The notes: a model not told the origin generated them from the letters alone. Shown: positions 22,210-34,740, numbered from the stretch's first letter. The stretch is 64,000 bases of DNA from Bombyx mori (GCF_030269925.1 NC_085127.1:7571501-7635500); one strand, 5' to 3'. Program-made: numbers and translations.

Positions 22210-22454
22210 ATTTTTTATTATAGCTTCGATGGGTACGAGCTCACGGCCCACCTGGTGTTAAGTGGTTACCGGAGCCCATAGACATCTACAACGTAAATGC
22301 CGCCACCCAACTTGAGACATGAGTTCGAAGTCTCAATTTTTACAGCATAACGGCTGCCCCGCCCTTCAGACCGAAACACATTACTGCTTAACGGCAGAAA
22401 TAGGCAGGGTGGTGGTACCTGCCCGTGCGGACTCACAAGACGTCCTACCACCAG
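22210..22454 (-). mobile_element. Bm1-type SINE 3' half
   Basis: Ends at CCTACCACCAGT, the common truncation point. Its A tail is reduced to a short T-rich left end. Confidence 0.85.
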
Positions 22455-22825
22455 TAAAAAATGTGTCGTGGGACACCGGATAGGAACGAAGTTCTTTATT
22501 ATAAAAATATTAATTTTAAGTTCTATTCAAGGTATAAAGAAAATAAAACTGGAGGTTTCGCAACAACCCACGGTCATTCGGTAACTTGCGAACTTATTGT
22601 GGTACACTTCATTCACGGTTGTTTGCATAAGAATTAGGGTATTGCGCAAATGAACGCTCTGAGATCGTGGTCAATGAATGTTCAAAAAATATGTTATTTT
22701 TTGTACATTATTACAAAATTAAGCCATACACTGTGCGCATTACTAATAAAAATCTTACGTTACGGACGTTTTTTCCCGGTTAGGGTACTCCTTCGCATCG
22801 TCCCATAAGGAACTTCGTTCCAAAA
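22455..22825. repeat. Possible small element between two GGAAC palindromes
   Basis: GGATAGGAACGAAGTTCT near 22480 and CATAAGGAACTTCGTTCC near 22803 frame about 330 bases. Each is itself a short inverted repeat. They may mark the edges of a MITE-like element, but no clean terminal inverted repeat is visible. Confidence 0.25.
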
Positions 22826-23521
22826 AAATAAATCGTTATTAGCGAAAATACCACTTATTGTAATACTCGTCAACACAGAATTAATTCTGATAAATAGATA
22901 TATTTTGTATGTCTATTTAAAATTTTCTTCGTTGAAAATACATACATATAAAAGCTCTAAGTGAAGTAGTTTCTGACTACAGTCCCGTTTGAATCTCATA
23001 GTAATCTCGAGAGTGCATTAGTGTCATGAGCTCAAGAAAAGGAATGTTCTAGCAGTTATCTAAAGACTACTGTGCGACTGTATGAACTACCTCTCTGAAT
23101 TCTAACTTTTAACACCTCTTTCAAACGGTTTCAAGGCAAATAGAATCGTATGTAGAAATCGTAAAGCACGTTTTCGTTTAGTAATAACAATAGGACACTT
23201 AATTCAAGTTCTCGAAATTCTTGAGCATTGTAATGAAAAAAGCGAACACGTGTCTAGGCTGTCTTTTCTCTTTTCAATTAAGTTGAATAATTCCAAGCTA
23301 TTACTACACATAAAGGACTCCACAAATTTGCTCCCGATTAAGTCATTTTTTTTTAAATATTGCAGCATAAAGTAAAAGTTCTTTCATTTTTTTGTTGGAA
23401 TACCCAGAAACAGAAAAAAGAAAACGGAAAACCATAAACTTAGCTGATCAAAATAGTTTAATATATAAAGTTGACGTCTTTGGACAGTTGCGCTATATGA
23501 GAGGTCTAACACGTATGCACG
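22826..23521. other. AT-rich DNA, nothing recognised
   Basis: No coding signal is seen. Confidence 0.4.
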
Positions 23522-23956
23522 TTTTTTTTTATTGCTTAGATGGGTGGATGGGCTCACAGCCCACCTGGTATTAAGTGGTTACTGGAGCCCATAGACATCT
23601 ACAAAGTAAATGCGCCACCCACCTTGCGATATAAGTTCTAAGGTCTCAAGTATAGTTACAACGGCTGCCCCACCCTTCCAACCGAAACGCATTACTGCTT
23701 CACGGCAGAAATAGGCAGCGTGGTGGTACCTACCCACGCGGACTCACAAGAGGTCCTACAACCAGTAATTACGCAAATTATAATTCTGCGGGTTTGACTT
23801 TTATTACCCGATGGTATTCCTTCACCGTGGAAGTCAATCGTGAACATTTATTGAGTACGTATTTCATTAGAAAAATTGGTAACCGCCTGAGAATCGAACA
23901 CCGGTGCATCGCTCAACACGAATGCACAGGACGTCTTAACCTTTAGGCCACGACTA
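23522..23956 (-). mobile_element. Full-length Bm1-type SINE
   Basis: Tail, body and head are all present. The head is diverged (GGTTACC and a changed box B, GTGTTCGATTCTCAGGCGG on the minus strand). Confidence 0.9.
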
Positions 23957-24407
23957 CTTCTAACGACGACGTCTGCCTTCGAAGAAAATAGAAAGTTGAA
24001 TTTATTTTTTAAGGTTAATTTATTACAAATTATGATTGTTAAAGAGATTAGACAAAAGCCTACTGGATTTCAAATTGGTTAGCTATTGCATTTTTACAAT
24101 ATTAAATCAATACCGCCCGTATAATATCTATTTATTAATACGTGAAGCAAAAACTTTGTATCTCTTTTTACGAAAATAGCCCGGACGGAGGATTATGAAA
24201 TTTCTCACGCTTATAGAGAATATAGATAAGGAGTGCAGAATACAAATTTTTTTTTTAATTATGCCTACAAAAATCATGAAATCAATAAAGAAAACACTAC
24301 GCACACTATCGTGTATTTGACATAACACATATACATACACAGATATACTCTGTTTTTATTGTCAAACTGTTGTTATTGTTGAAAGTCTGTGGTCAAAGTG
24401 AGAATAG

Positions 24408-26538
24408 TTTTTTTTTTTTTTTTTTTTTTTTGTCAGGAGGAAATCGCCGGACTCCCACCCTCCACTGGGGATGGAGGGTGGGGCATGTCGGAGTCGAATC
24501 GACTAAAACCTCCTGTCGCTCAACAACCAACGTCCAACCCTCGCATGAGACAGAACTCATGAAAAGGCAAGGGGAGGAGAGTGAAGCGTTTAGTGCGGAG
24601 CACATCTCTCCCATCACCCTCCCCCTCGGGACGCCGAGCCAGCGATCGTCGGCGCCACGACCACCAGCCCTCTCGGTCGGCAGGCTGTCCGAAGCCCGCC
24701 TAGATGGCGCCGGTTTGAATTGGTTATCCTACGAAATACCCCGCTGGGTCAGAACCAGCGTGGGTCGAGGATAGCCGGCCTTCCATCACCCGGATGCTCT
24801 TGCGTAAAACGCGTGCAGAGCAGCTTGCACGTCGTCTTCTTAGGCCCCCTTCGCCGGGCCCCAGACCGACATATGAGGGGGACCCGAAACACTTAGAGGG
24901 CCAGGGCTAGGGCGGGATCCGCCTCCCTGGCCCCCGCTCGACAGCGGCGGGCTTGTGCGTCTCTCACGCGCCCCGCCGCCTCCTTCTGCGAGATGGTGCA
25001 CTCGCAGAAGTCGAGCATCGCCTTCCACGACTCGTCGTTGCCGAGCATCGATGCCACAACACTCGGCAACGACAAGTCGTTTCCTATTTTTGCGACAAGG
25101 ACACGGCGCCACCCCTCCCATGCGGGGCAGGCAACGAGCGTGTGCTCCGCCGTGTCCAAGTCGCAACCACAATGGTAACACTCTGCCGTCGGCTCGGCTC
25201 CGATCCGGTGCAGGAACTCACCGAAGCAACCATGCCCAGTGAGCACCTGCGTGAGCCGGAAAGTGAGGCGTCCTCTGTCACGATTCACCCAATCCACAAG
25301 AATCGGGCGAATCGCCTCGACGGTCCTACGACCAGCCGAAGGATCGGCCAGCCGCCTGGACCATGACTTCAGCACGGACCGCCGAGATTGGGCCCTCCGC
25401 GCTCTGACCACACTGGGGCTGGGACGCGCCACGCCCCGGGCACGAAGGTTAGCCCGCCACTGATAGTCAGCGGCGAGCGCCTCCGCCTCCAGGACCCAAG
25501 GCGGCGTCCCAGCCAGTACACACGCCGCCTCAAAAGAGATGGTGCGATAACCACGGATGACCCTGACCGCGATGGTGCGTTGCGGCCGTTGCAGCAACTT
25601 CGCTACCCCCACGGCCAGGGACTGGCCCCACACGGGTGCTCCGTATAGGGCCATTGACCGCACCACCCCCGTATAGAGACGGCGCGTCACCTGGTCAGGC
25701 CCCCCGATGTTGGGAAGAAGCCGGCTTAACGCGCCGGCCACCCCCAACAAACGAGGGACCAGGTGCTGAAAGTGAGCACGGAAGGTCCAACGACTGTCCA
25801 GAATGAGGCCGAGGTACTTTAACTGCACCCCGACCCCGATCCGGACGCCTCCAACCACGATATGGGCATCGACATGTGGCACTCTCCGGGGCCTGTGGAA
25901 CCACATGGCCTCGGATTTACTGAGCGCCACGTCGAGGCCCAATCTCCTGATTTTGCCGACGACATGCGCTACCCCAGCGGTGGCAAGACGAGCAGACTCA
26001 GCAAAGCTCCCTCCCCGGGCCACGACCAGCGTGTCGTCTGCGTAACATATTACGCTTAGGCCCGGGAGGAGGGCACCCCTCAGCACCCAGTCATACCCGA
26101 TATTCCACAAAAGAGGGCCGAGTACCGACCCCTGTGGAACACCGCGTACGACCGGGAACCGATGTACGACCCCACCGTGTCCGGTACACGTGACCGATCT
26201 GTCCTCCAAGTAGGAGCCGACCAGCCGGCGAAGGTAGAGGGGCACTCCGTGTCTTTCCAGCGCCCCCCCTATCACGGACCAGGGCAGGGTGTTAAACGCA
26301 TTGGCGATGTCGAGCGACACCGCCAAGGCCACCCCATCCCCACAGACGGCCTCCTCCGAGAGGGCCCGCACGCGAAGGATCGCGTCCACCGTTGAGCGGC
26401 CCTCTCGGAAGCCATACTGCTCCGCCGACAGATCGGGTCCCACCCCGATCAGATGCTGGATGATGCGGGCTGCCAGAATGCGTTCCAGCAGTTTGCCCAC
26501 CTCATCCAACAACACGATGGGACGGTACCCGGCGGCAA
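24408..26538 (-). mobile_element. 5'-truncated R1-type LINE
   Basis: On the plus strand it starts with a 24-base T run (poly(A) of the minus strand) and a 3' UTR matching 631-1120 and 28716-29016. The coding part is cut off inside the reverse transcriptase near 26538. GC content is far above the flanks. No clear target duplication is visible. It inserted into a Helitron. Confidence 0.9.
24893..26538 (-). CDS. R1-type LINE ORF2, C-terminal 548 or so residues
   Basis: Open from the truncation point to a stop at 24893. It begins within the RT fingers (YRPIVLLDEVGKLLERI), then AEQYGFREGRSTVDAI, LDIANAFNTLPW, GVPQGSVLGPLLWNI and an intact catalytic CYADD. Next come thumb-like sequence and a C-terminal knuckle, CYHCGCDLDTAEHTLVACPAW, the CCHC pattern placed after RT in R1-clade proteins. 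The endonuclease and ORF1 are missing, so this copy cannot move by itself. The frame has no stops, which suggests a young insertion. It could be SART-, TRAS- or R1-related; I cannot tell which. Confidence 0.85.
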
Positions 26539-26692
26539 TTGTTTGTCTTTAATATTATTTGTCTATAGTTTAGTCTTGGCGAAATCTGTGATTATAGAAG
26601 TATAATAGTCTTTGACAATAGAACCGTAATAATATCCAAACGTATAATTTCAATTAATTAAAGTCGAATTTCGACTACAGAGGGACCACTGG

Positions 26693-27045
26693 TATTAATT
26701 ATATCGTGTAACACACGTCAAAGCACTGCCCATAAACTGGACTTTATTTTCATAGTGCTCTTTTATGAATCATAATAATTCTTTTTATGGTGGCGTAGTA
26801 AAACGGTTATTGGTACTTATGATAGATTTTATGCCGCCTAACACATTTGTGGACTCGGTTTTCCGATCTCATTTTAAATAAATAAGATCTAATATGTGAC
26901 AAATTAAAACAATTGCGCAATTTTTTTTTATCGCTTAGCCCCTGCTAAAATTCAATACGTAACTTAAAGAAACGTCTCGGCATAAATATCAAGTGATAGT
27001 TATCTTTTTATTAGATTTATCGTCTTCTAAAAGCTTAATTTTATC
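26693..27045. other. AT-rich DNA, nothing recognised
   Basis: A TTTTTTTTATCGCTTAGCCCC stretch near 26922 may be the end of a lost SINE. Nothing else is seen. Confidence 0.35.
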
Positions 27046-27235
27046 TTTTTTTTCCTCTACCTTTGCTGATAGCTTTGAGGCTATTTCAGCGTAACCTTAA
27101 CTAGTAGGTGAACTCACGGAGCTCAAACCTGACGACGTTGCTAACACGAACCTTAGCAAGAGCTATGCTTTGCAGAATCTACCACCGGGTCGGAAACGCG
27201 ACGTACTGAGAAGATACGACGAGAAACTCAGTGGG
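27046..27235 (-). mobile_element. Old 3' end of the 49-kb LINE family
   Basis: Matches the 3' UTR of the LINE at 49066-54364 in reverse: GCTGATAGC...GGCTATTTCAGC hairpin, GCTAACACGAACC, CTACCACCGGGTCGG, GAGAAACTCAGTGGG. Many base changes. Confidence 0.75.
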
Positions 27236-28123
27236 CAATCTTAGTGCTCTATAAAACGAACACCGGAAACACGTCAGCTTAGGTCAGTAAAAGTCGGTAA
27301 AAGGCCTGTAATTATATTAACAATGAAAAAGAAAATTATGACATGAAACGCCCTAAAAAATTGTTATTCGTCATATTAGTCTTAATGTATTCGTTCCGAA
27401 CAAAGAAACACCTTCTTCGTTATGATTCAGTACAAGATTCAGAGAGTAAAAGGCTTATATTTATGTCAAGAATTAAAAAAAATAATTAAATAGCGAGTGA
27501 GCAAAACTAATCTTATTCTGAATGTATCTTTTATTATTTAACAGATTATACCAAACTCGTAGATTACGTTAATAAGTTGATAATTTAAATAAATAATTAC
27601 ATTAATTAATAACGCTACGACTACATTAATATTTTATTATAATTAAAATATTCAGCTTACTAAATAATATAGTGTTTAGTTTACTAAACCGTAAATTATT
27701 TATATAGTCCAGGACGATATGTTATCATGGAAACACATAACTTATACTTTTTATTTATTTCTCTTATGTAATTTATTGCACGCCTGACCTTTTTGGAACA
27801 TATTTATTTTATTTGATATTGGAATACCATATATGTCGTTTGATGTGTCTTATTGAAGCCGTTGTGGCTTGAAGGATCATACACTTAATATAGGGTAAGT
27901 GTACTCGTGTCGAACAACTATGCCGAAGTTTCAATCCGACAGACCGAGGTCCAATATATTTCTAAGGAAATTCATACCTAGCACACGCTCAAGAACGATA
28001 TTCACGAACAAGAAGAAATAAAATTTCGCATGGCTTGGTACAAGCCACCCCTTCTAATTTTACCTGTAAAGGGATTCACGCACTCTGTTTTGAAGGGCGG
28101 GACAGCAGCTGTCATAAGTACTA
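27236..28123. other. AT-rich DNA with a tiny SINE-like trace
   Basis: TGTTTTGAAGGGCGGGACAG near 28086 resembles a piece of the SINE tail. Otherwise nothing is recognised. Confidence 0.35.
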
Positions 28124-28538
28124 TCTATATATTAATACGTGAAGCAAAAACTTTGTATCCCTTTTTAAGAAAATTGCGCGGACGGAGGAGTATGAAATTT
28201 TCCACACTTATAGAGAATATAGAGAAGAAGTGCACAATGCTAATATTTTTTTAAAATAATGCATAAAAGATACATTAAATCAATAAAGAAAACATTACAC
28301 ACACTACATACCATGTATTTGACGCACACACGCATGCATAGCATTTATTGTCAAACTTTTGTTCTTGACGTCTGTTGTCAAATTGAGAATAGAATATGGT
28401 TTGTCTTTGTTATTATTTTTTATATTGTAGTCTTGGTGAAATTTGTGATTATAGAAGTATAAAATACAATCATAATAGTGTACAAACGTACAATTCCAAT
28501 TAATTATAGTCGAATTTCGACTACTGCAGGACCTCTAG
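28124..28538 (+). mobile_element. Helitron family A, copy 2, uninterrupted
   Basis: 415 bases from TC (28124) to CTAG (28538), inserted between A and T. The 3' end carries the palindrome AGTCGAATTTCGACT 11 bases before CTAG. No terminal inverted repeats or target duplication are present, as expected for Helitrons, and there is no replicase gene. It is the reference copy for the split ones. Confidence 0.85.
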
Positions 28539-28715
28539 TAATATTTAAAATGTGAATGTGAGTTTGTTTGATTATTATGCCTTCACGACTTAATTTCTGA
28601 ACCGATTATGCATATTGTCAGGGGTACGGGAAAGGACATAAAAACTAACTTTGATTGGGAAATCATTCCCGAGGATAATATGAAAAAATCCAGGGAAAAC
28701 GAGACTAATTCAAAG

Positions 28716-29016
28716 TGACCATTCTAACCGGCGCCACTTAGGTGGGCTTTGGACAGCCTGTCGACCGAGAGGGCTGGTGGTCGTGGCGCCGACGACTGCC
28801 AGTCCGGCGTCCCGAGGGGGAGGGTGATGGGAGAGATGTGCTCCGCACTAAGCGCTTCACTTTCCCCCTTTACCTTTTCATGAGCTCTGTCTCATGCGAG
28901 GTTTGGATGCTGGTTGTTGAGCGACAAGAGGTTTTAGCCAGTTCGACTCCGACATGCCCCGCCCTCCATCCCCAGTGAAGGGCGGAAGTTCGGCGATTTC
29001 CTCCTGACAAAAAAAA
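28716..29016 (+). mobile_element. 5'-truncated R1-type LINE 3' end
   Basis: About 300 bases of 3' UTR ending CTCCTGACA and poly(A). It is flanked by a 9-base duplication, AATTCAAAG, at 28707-28715 and 29017-29025. Confidence 0.85.
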
Positions 29017-29025
29017 AATTCAAAG

Positions 29026-30596
29026 AGAGTGATGTCTATATGCTCCGGTAACCGCTTAATAATAGGTAGGCATTGAATTAGTATACTGATTTATCGCAAA
29101 AAATCATACCATCCATTTAACTTTCAATTAAACCAACCCAGTAGAAAAACCTCGCAAATATTTAATTGAAATCGTGTTTAATGAGATGTGCGCTTGTTTT
29201 ATGCCTCTTTGAACTCAATTACTTCAAATAACACAATCACGACGAACTTCGGGCTCAGGTCGTCGAAATGAATTAAACAATTAATTACGGATGAGTAAAT
29301 GAGTCTTCGGAAAGTACCAAGAACAGCGAGATTTTGTTTATGGTATACGTTTGGTGGGTTTTATTGCACGATGTTGTACTTGTTGTACTTATAAATCGCG
29401 TTCGTGAACACATTGTAGGTACATAAATTACTTGAATAAAATCGTAGGGCTGGCAGTGGCTTTTTGACCTTGAATATTCCGGTTTAAGGTTATCGATATT
29501 AAGGATTGCAAGTGTAAAGATTGAATCTTTACACTTGCGATCAAAAACATGATAGTAGTAACCACCTAATAGTAGATGGATTATAGGTTCACCAAACCGT
29601 GAGTAGTCGTCCCAATATTCAAGGCTCCAAGATTTGCTTGGATGTCTCTATTTAGCCACCAGGTTGACCATATGTTCCTTTCTCTTCAGACGTGTACTTG
29701 CCATAGCATGGCATATGTAATTTTTCCTTGAAAAGTAATCAAAAATTTTATTGTTTTTACAAGTTAGTGACATCGATAGTCCACATATTTTAATGAGTTT
29801 GTACTTGTCACAGCTCTTGCCATCCGGTATGATGTATCTTTCTCCTTGTTCAATTTAGAAAGCAAATAATAATCTTTCAATTTTCGCATCTAGGCCAAAC
29901 CGGCTGTTTGTTCGATCATCTGTCATAAGTTGTTTGAACGTAAGTCCAATCGAAATCAGAAGAATCAAGAAACACAGCTCTAAGACAGCTTTGGCTTTTG
30001 ACGTATTTCTGATGATTCTCTTTGGACATTTATTGAAACAGTTCTTAAGTTTATACAGCTCAGATGCTATATTCAGATATTTATCTTTATAGAAAAGACA
30101 ACTTAGATATAAAACTATATTTTCTTGGTACACAACTAAAGTTTATATGGCACCGTGGTTTATGGTGATGCATTCTCCAAGGCGCACGTGAAGGCTTTAA
30201 TCTCGTGAGCATTATTCTTACTGAAAGGAAAAATGAAAAATTCAACCTTTTTCTCGCAACATACTCCTGACTGCGATTGAAGATTATCTCAAGAAGATTA
30301 CTTTTTGAACGAGAAAAATATTGTATGTTTGTCATCTAAGCATGTTTAATATTTCTGAGATCTATATAAACATACTTAAAGACAATTTTTAATCTTTCGA
30401 AGATACTTGAATATGTTCTTAAAATGCATATATTTAATTGTTTAATTTTTTGATGGTCTTTTTCATTATTAATAAATTTATCAAATAATATCGAGATTTA
30501 TATAACAAAAAATTTATAAGTAGGTCCTTATTTAATGTTAATCAAAACGAAACTTTTTGCGGTTCCATATGATTGGATAAATTAGGTTATGGAAGT
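29026..30596. other. AT-rich DNA with two faint repeat traces
   Basis: Near 29030 a few words resemble a SINE tail (GATGTCTATATGCTCCGGTA). Near 29340-29445 a SINE body trace is seen (TTTTATTGCACGATGTTG). The frames near 29855-30335 show no domain. Confidence 0.35.
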
Positions 30597-30765
30597 AGTC
30601 GCCGGATTTCCACCTACATGTTGGGGGCGGTGGGTGAGTATGATGGAGTTGAACCGACTAAAGGCCTTGTTACTCAACAGCCTATGTCCGACCCTCAGAT
30701 GATTCAGAACTGACTCGAGAGACTGCCAGAAAATGCTCAAGACCAAATCATCTCTCAAAACAATC
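30597..30765 (-). mobile_element. Ancient R1-type LINE 3' end
   Basis: GTCGCCGGATTTCCACC, GTTGAACCGACTAAAGGCC and ACTCAACAGCCTATGTCCGA follow the reversed 3' UTR of the R1-type LINE in order, with many substitutions. Confidence 0.65.
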
Positions 30766-31184
30766 TGTTTACACAGTACTAGTGGTAGAAAACAGCTCAG
30801 CTATACCCCTAATATTATTGATATTCACGGGCATCGGTAGTCACTCGCCATCTGATAAAACATTCTCATGTGTGTATCTTCCAAACCAAAATAAATTTTA
30901 GTCCTTCTTATCGCAGTGAGATGCATAAATGTATAATTATGAAAAATTTACCTACTTGTATGTGTACATCAAAAAGGGGTTCAAAATTACACAATTAAGT
31001 TAAGGCTATCAAATTGAGGTATAAGTCCGGTTTTAACCGAAACAGCTCATACAGTGTTTTTCAAACCTAGTTGATTTTATTATAGGATATTATTTTATAT
31101 TATTCCTTTATTGATTCACTGATTTATGAATACATTCATTTATTAAAAAGCATTAATTGTAAATTATTATTACTGATAGTATTT
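30766..31184. other. AT-rich DNA, nothing recognised
   Basis: No signal is seen. Confidence 0.35.
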
Positions 31185-31312
31185 TTTTATTTTTATTTTA
31201 TTACACAATACTCACGTGTGCTTTCAATGTGGAAATCGTTCGTGAACACGTATTAAGTACGTATTTGCTATAAAAGTGGCCCACTGACTGGCTTATCCTT
31301 TAGGCCTTGATG
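31185..31312 (-). repeat. Diverged SINE 5' part relic
   Basis: TTTTATTACACAATACTCAC, CGTTCGTGAACACGTATTAA, GTACGTATTTGC and CTTATCCTTTAGGCC keep the reversed order of SINE body and head without the tail. Confidence 0.6.
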
Positions 31313-32759
31313 CTAGTAATTTATGGATTAAAAAGGAAAAGTGAATTGTTTGTTGTGTTACTTTACTTCATTTTTACCTCCGAAATTTCTCCCTTGATAT
31401 CGGTTAACTAAATAAACGGTTTTCTATTCTAATCCTTATACACCTTTACCGATACCAACATTACGGTAAGAATAATAAATTTACTTACCCCTTGAGCCAT
31501 AATGTATTATAAGTCCTCCAGACCACGAGGAAGACGCGTTAAGATTCTATCTTATTATAGTACCTGCAGATACGACAGAAATATTTTGTATCATATGAAT
31601 TTTAGAAAAGGTATTTGACCTTTTACATAATTCTGTTATATTGTTCAATAATCTTCATGATTGTTACGTTCACTAAGTTACATTCTTTGGTATATAATAT
31701 GTATTGGGACAATGTAATATTGATGAAAAACCTTGACTACTTACTCGGGCTACTTACTTGACTACTACTCGGGTCTCTAATGACTATCAAATTAATAAAA
31801 ATGGGATAAAAATACCACCCCATCTCATTTTAATTCTATATGTTGAGCATTTGGGTATATAAATATGTATGACATCCGCATTAATAATGAAATACAGCAA
31901 CGTAAAATACAAAAACAAAATCATAAGTAACAAAAAACCCTTAAAATGATACATTGTAAAAAAATTGTAAAATGGTTACATGCTAAATGCTACATGCTAT
32001 GTAATATTTGGTAAAACTATGTACGTTTGATAATTTATGAACTTTGGAGGAAATAAAGCAAACGAATCTTCACTCGAGCGGGTTAAATAATTGTTCGGTA
32101 GACCGACGGTCTTAATATAATTGTTCGGAACTTGTAATAATATCGAAACATAATTAATATTTTAATTTGACAGTGTCGTTAGCGACATTCAGGAATCTAT
32201 CAAATATCTTGTGTTCTATGACAGCTAGCGAATATTAACATAAATATTAACATTGCGGATATTTAAATTAGAGTCCGTCCTTCTCACCCTTCAAAGCGGT
32301 ACTCATCATATATCTGACTGTGTTGCTCTATATATCTACCTAGTAGCACTCAAAGTCTTTCCGTGGGTGTCGTAAGACGAGACCTTTCTCTGAGTATTAT
32401 ACTCAACATACTGCTATTACCAATCGGCATTTATTAGTGGTGGGGCGTATTATGAGCCTGTATGGATACCATTTAGTGTAGACCGCGGGAACTCTCTATT
32501 GTGTCCGGGTTATGACCGGGTTTGAGTGGAGGAGTTTGAGTTGAGTGACGTTGGGTGAGACAGGGCAAGGGGAGTCGTTTTGTGGGTAGAGCCCTAAAAC
32601 ACCGTAAGCCCGCGGTCTGTTTCCAACTTCTGCAGCCTGTCAAGTCTCATATATACCACGCGCCCCCTAGGTGCGTGTACCTCGTGAGAGGATCGGCACC
32701 TGCCCAAAAAAGAGTAAATATCCCAATCCTGCTTACATCTGTCGAAAAACAGTCATGAG
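31313..32759. other. AT-rich DNA, nothing firm
   Basis: A GC-richer patch at 32440-32720 has no recognisable domain or repeat match. Confidence 0.35.
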
Positions 32760-32930
32760 TTCGGGTTTGAAAGGTAATATAGACGCTATACTACACTTTA
32801 GAAACTTAATCCTCATGTCTCAAGTAGGGTGCCAGTATTCAATTACAGCGTTTATGAACAACGGTCACCACTTAAGACCAGGTTGACGATGAGTTTGCTC
32901 ACTAATCTATGCAGTAATAAAAATAGATTT
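32760..32930 (+). repeat. Diverged SINE tail relic
   Basis: GGTTTGAAAGGTAATATAGA, CTCAAGTAGGGTGCCAG, GGTCACCACTTAAGACCAGG and CTATGCAGTAATAAAAA follow the SINE order loosely. Confidence 0.4.
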
Positions 32931-33103
32931 TCATGTAATAAGGATTTTAGCATTTAGTGCATATTGCACTGATCTTAAAACCTAAATCCTAAGTAAAGCA
33001 ATATTTCTGTGAGGAAATAAACAGATATAGAGTTTCTAAAATGATTATTTAGTCTGTACTGACCCTGATTATTTTAAACAAAATGTAAACTATTTTGTTT
33101 CAG

Positions 33104-33860
33104 ATTTAACATCATGTCGGCTCCAACGATAGATAGCACCGAAGCGATCACGAATTCTGGATATGGGAGCAGCGATGAAACGGCCAGTCTTCTGGTCGCC
33201 GGACCCGCCGTTACCGTCATAGTTCCGTCAGAAAACAGAACAGTTAAACCAGTTCTACAAAGACAAGACTGCACAACGCATTTAAGACCTCAACTGTCAG
33301 GAGGGCCGGGCAGCGAAGAGAGTGGTACGTCCATACGAATGGAAGAAGGTACAGCGAGAAGCGTCCCAGACATAGAATTGCAATGCCGCGATACTGTTCC
33401 GCACGCAGACAGACCCCAGACTTTAGTATCGCCAATGGCCGGCTGCTCCCACAGAGGTTCAGTGACCGCCTGCACATTAGTTCCACACTCGCATTCTAGA
33501 TGTCGCGTTTGTGAACGAAGACAATCAACGGCGCCGGTTTCAGCGTTACAACTAGCGCGATCTGTGTCCCGAGAGAGTGTACGATCCGCACTACACTACC
33601 CGTGTGGCTGTAGTTCGCTCCACGCGGTCAGTACGTGCCCTGTTATACAGCCCCCGGCGCTGTTGCTACCAACAACTAGTGCGAGAATCATCCGACAGAG
33701 TTCGCAGCCGGAGTCTAGCGCATGCGCGGCACACTGTCCTCACCACAGCCACCACCACCCTAGCGCCTCGTTGCGACAACTAAGGGAACCAGGCGACGGA
33801 ATTGCCGGCATCGCCGCTGACTCTCTACGGATCAACGGAGGAATGCGACCATTCAAACAG
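33104..33860 (+). CDS. Host exon, possible SK potassium channel N-terminus
   Basis: A polypyrimidine acceptor (TATTTTGTTTCAG) precedes 33104. ATG at 33114 opens 249 codons, ending at a consensus donor, AAACAG|GTACGT, in phase 0. The coding part is 33114-33860 and its GC is well above the flanks. The N-terminus has NSGYGSSDETASLLV and then KPVLQRQD, which resemble from memory the start of the Drosophila SK channel. After that come Ser/Pro stretches and Cys/His-rich low-complexity runs (CAAHCPHHSHHH), as in disordered channel N-termini. No membrane segment lies in this exon, so the channel core would be in later exons outside or unseen in the window. The splice structure is well supported; the family call is weak. 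The frame running past the donor to 33917 is intron read-through. Confidence 0.6.
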
Positions 33861-34383
33861 GTACGTTTTTTATTCAACAGATGGCGCTATACGCAAATAA
33901 AGTCCGTTTGCCCATAAAAAAAAGTACTCCGTACGTGATAATTTTCAACGAAAGAGAAATAAACGAAAAACTTTTTTGCTTCATTTAATTTTAATGAAAC
34001 GACAACAAGGATGAATTTATGTTGAAGTAGACACGTGTTTTAGCTATGTGTGTAAATAGCTTTTAAGCACGCACAATATTACAGTAGATGTGTTTGACGA
34101 TTTTGTTAAACTAATATAAAGCTTTGAATTATTGATCGTATTCTTGTTAAATATGTGTATAATGTAAATTAATGTTTATTTGTTAATTGTGCATAGAAAA
34201 AGTGTTATTTAGAAAAGCTGATGATTTAGTTTTCGTTTAGATAATTTTGTATGGTCGATGTTATTACAAATGCAGCATTGTAAATTTTATATAACACACA
34301 AATAAGCTATTCATGATAACATATAACAATATAAACACAGACATTCACCCGAACCATATACCGGACTATTGAATGATGGTTTG
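33861..34383 (+). other. Start of the intron after the host exon
   Basis: AT-rich DNA with no second exon recognised. Confidence 0.45.
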
Positions 34384-34740
34384 TCAAATTTTCCTCAATA
34401 CGCAAAATTGGATTTGGTGTGTAAGTGCTGTGTAGGGGTCTTGAGACAGGTCTTCCCTTTCAATCAAATCAAATGATAGAAATTTGATTTGATTTCTGTT
34501 TTTAACCTGCAGGGGCTGCTCCTCTGTCCGCAAACCCTGTCGCAGACTCGTCGAGCCCGACTGAGACGGGCGTTCACTGAAGCCACAGGAGATACTGTTA
34601 CCTACGTTAAAACGGTGGGCTTCTGTTCGATTATGCACCGGCAATCCCACATCGGCGACTGTACAATCTCCACAATACACCTTCTCTTTACCCTGATCAC
34701 ACACAAAGGCCTATACGATATCACGAAACAATACTAATTT
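34384..34740. other. Unexplained GC-richer patch
   Basis: CCTGCAGGGGCTGCTCCTCT and the following ~110 bases are GC-rich, with overlapping open frames on both strands (106 and 82 codons). A CTGCAG|G acceptor-like site at 34510 could start an exon, but no donor or domain supports it. An old repeat is equally likely. Confidence 0.25.

Larger units (their letters stand above)
24127..26692 (+). mobile_element. Helitron family A, copy 1, split by a LINE
   Basis: Begins TCTATTTATTAATACGTGAA after an A. It ends with the palindrome AGTCGAATTTCGACT, then 11 bases and CTGG before a T. Outer parts 24127-24407 and 26539-26692 align with the uninterrupted 415-base copy at 28124-28538. A minus-strand R1-type LINE sits between them, possibly with a small loss of target bases. 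Most diverged of the four copies. No coding capacity. Confidence 0.8.

Noticed and set aside
24953..25366. Plus-strand frames of up to 137 codons across 24.9-26.5 kb
   Set aside because: Shadow frames of the GC-rich R1-type LINE coded on the minus strand.
33861..33917. Extension of the host frame to 267 residues
   Set aside because: Follows a consensus GTACGT donor; the last 18 codons are intron read-through.
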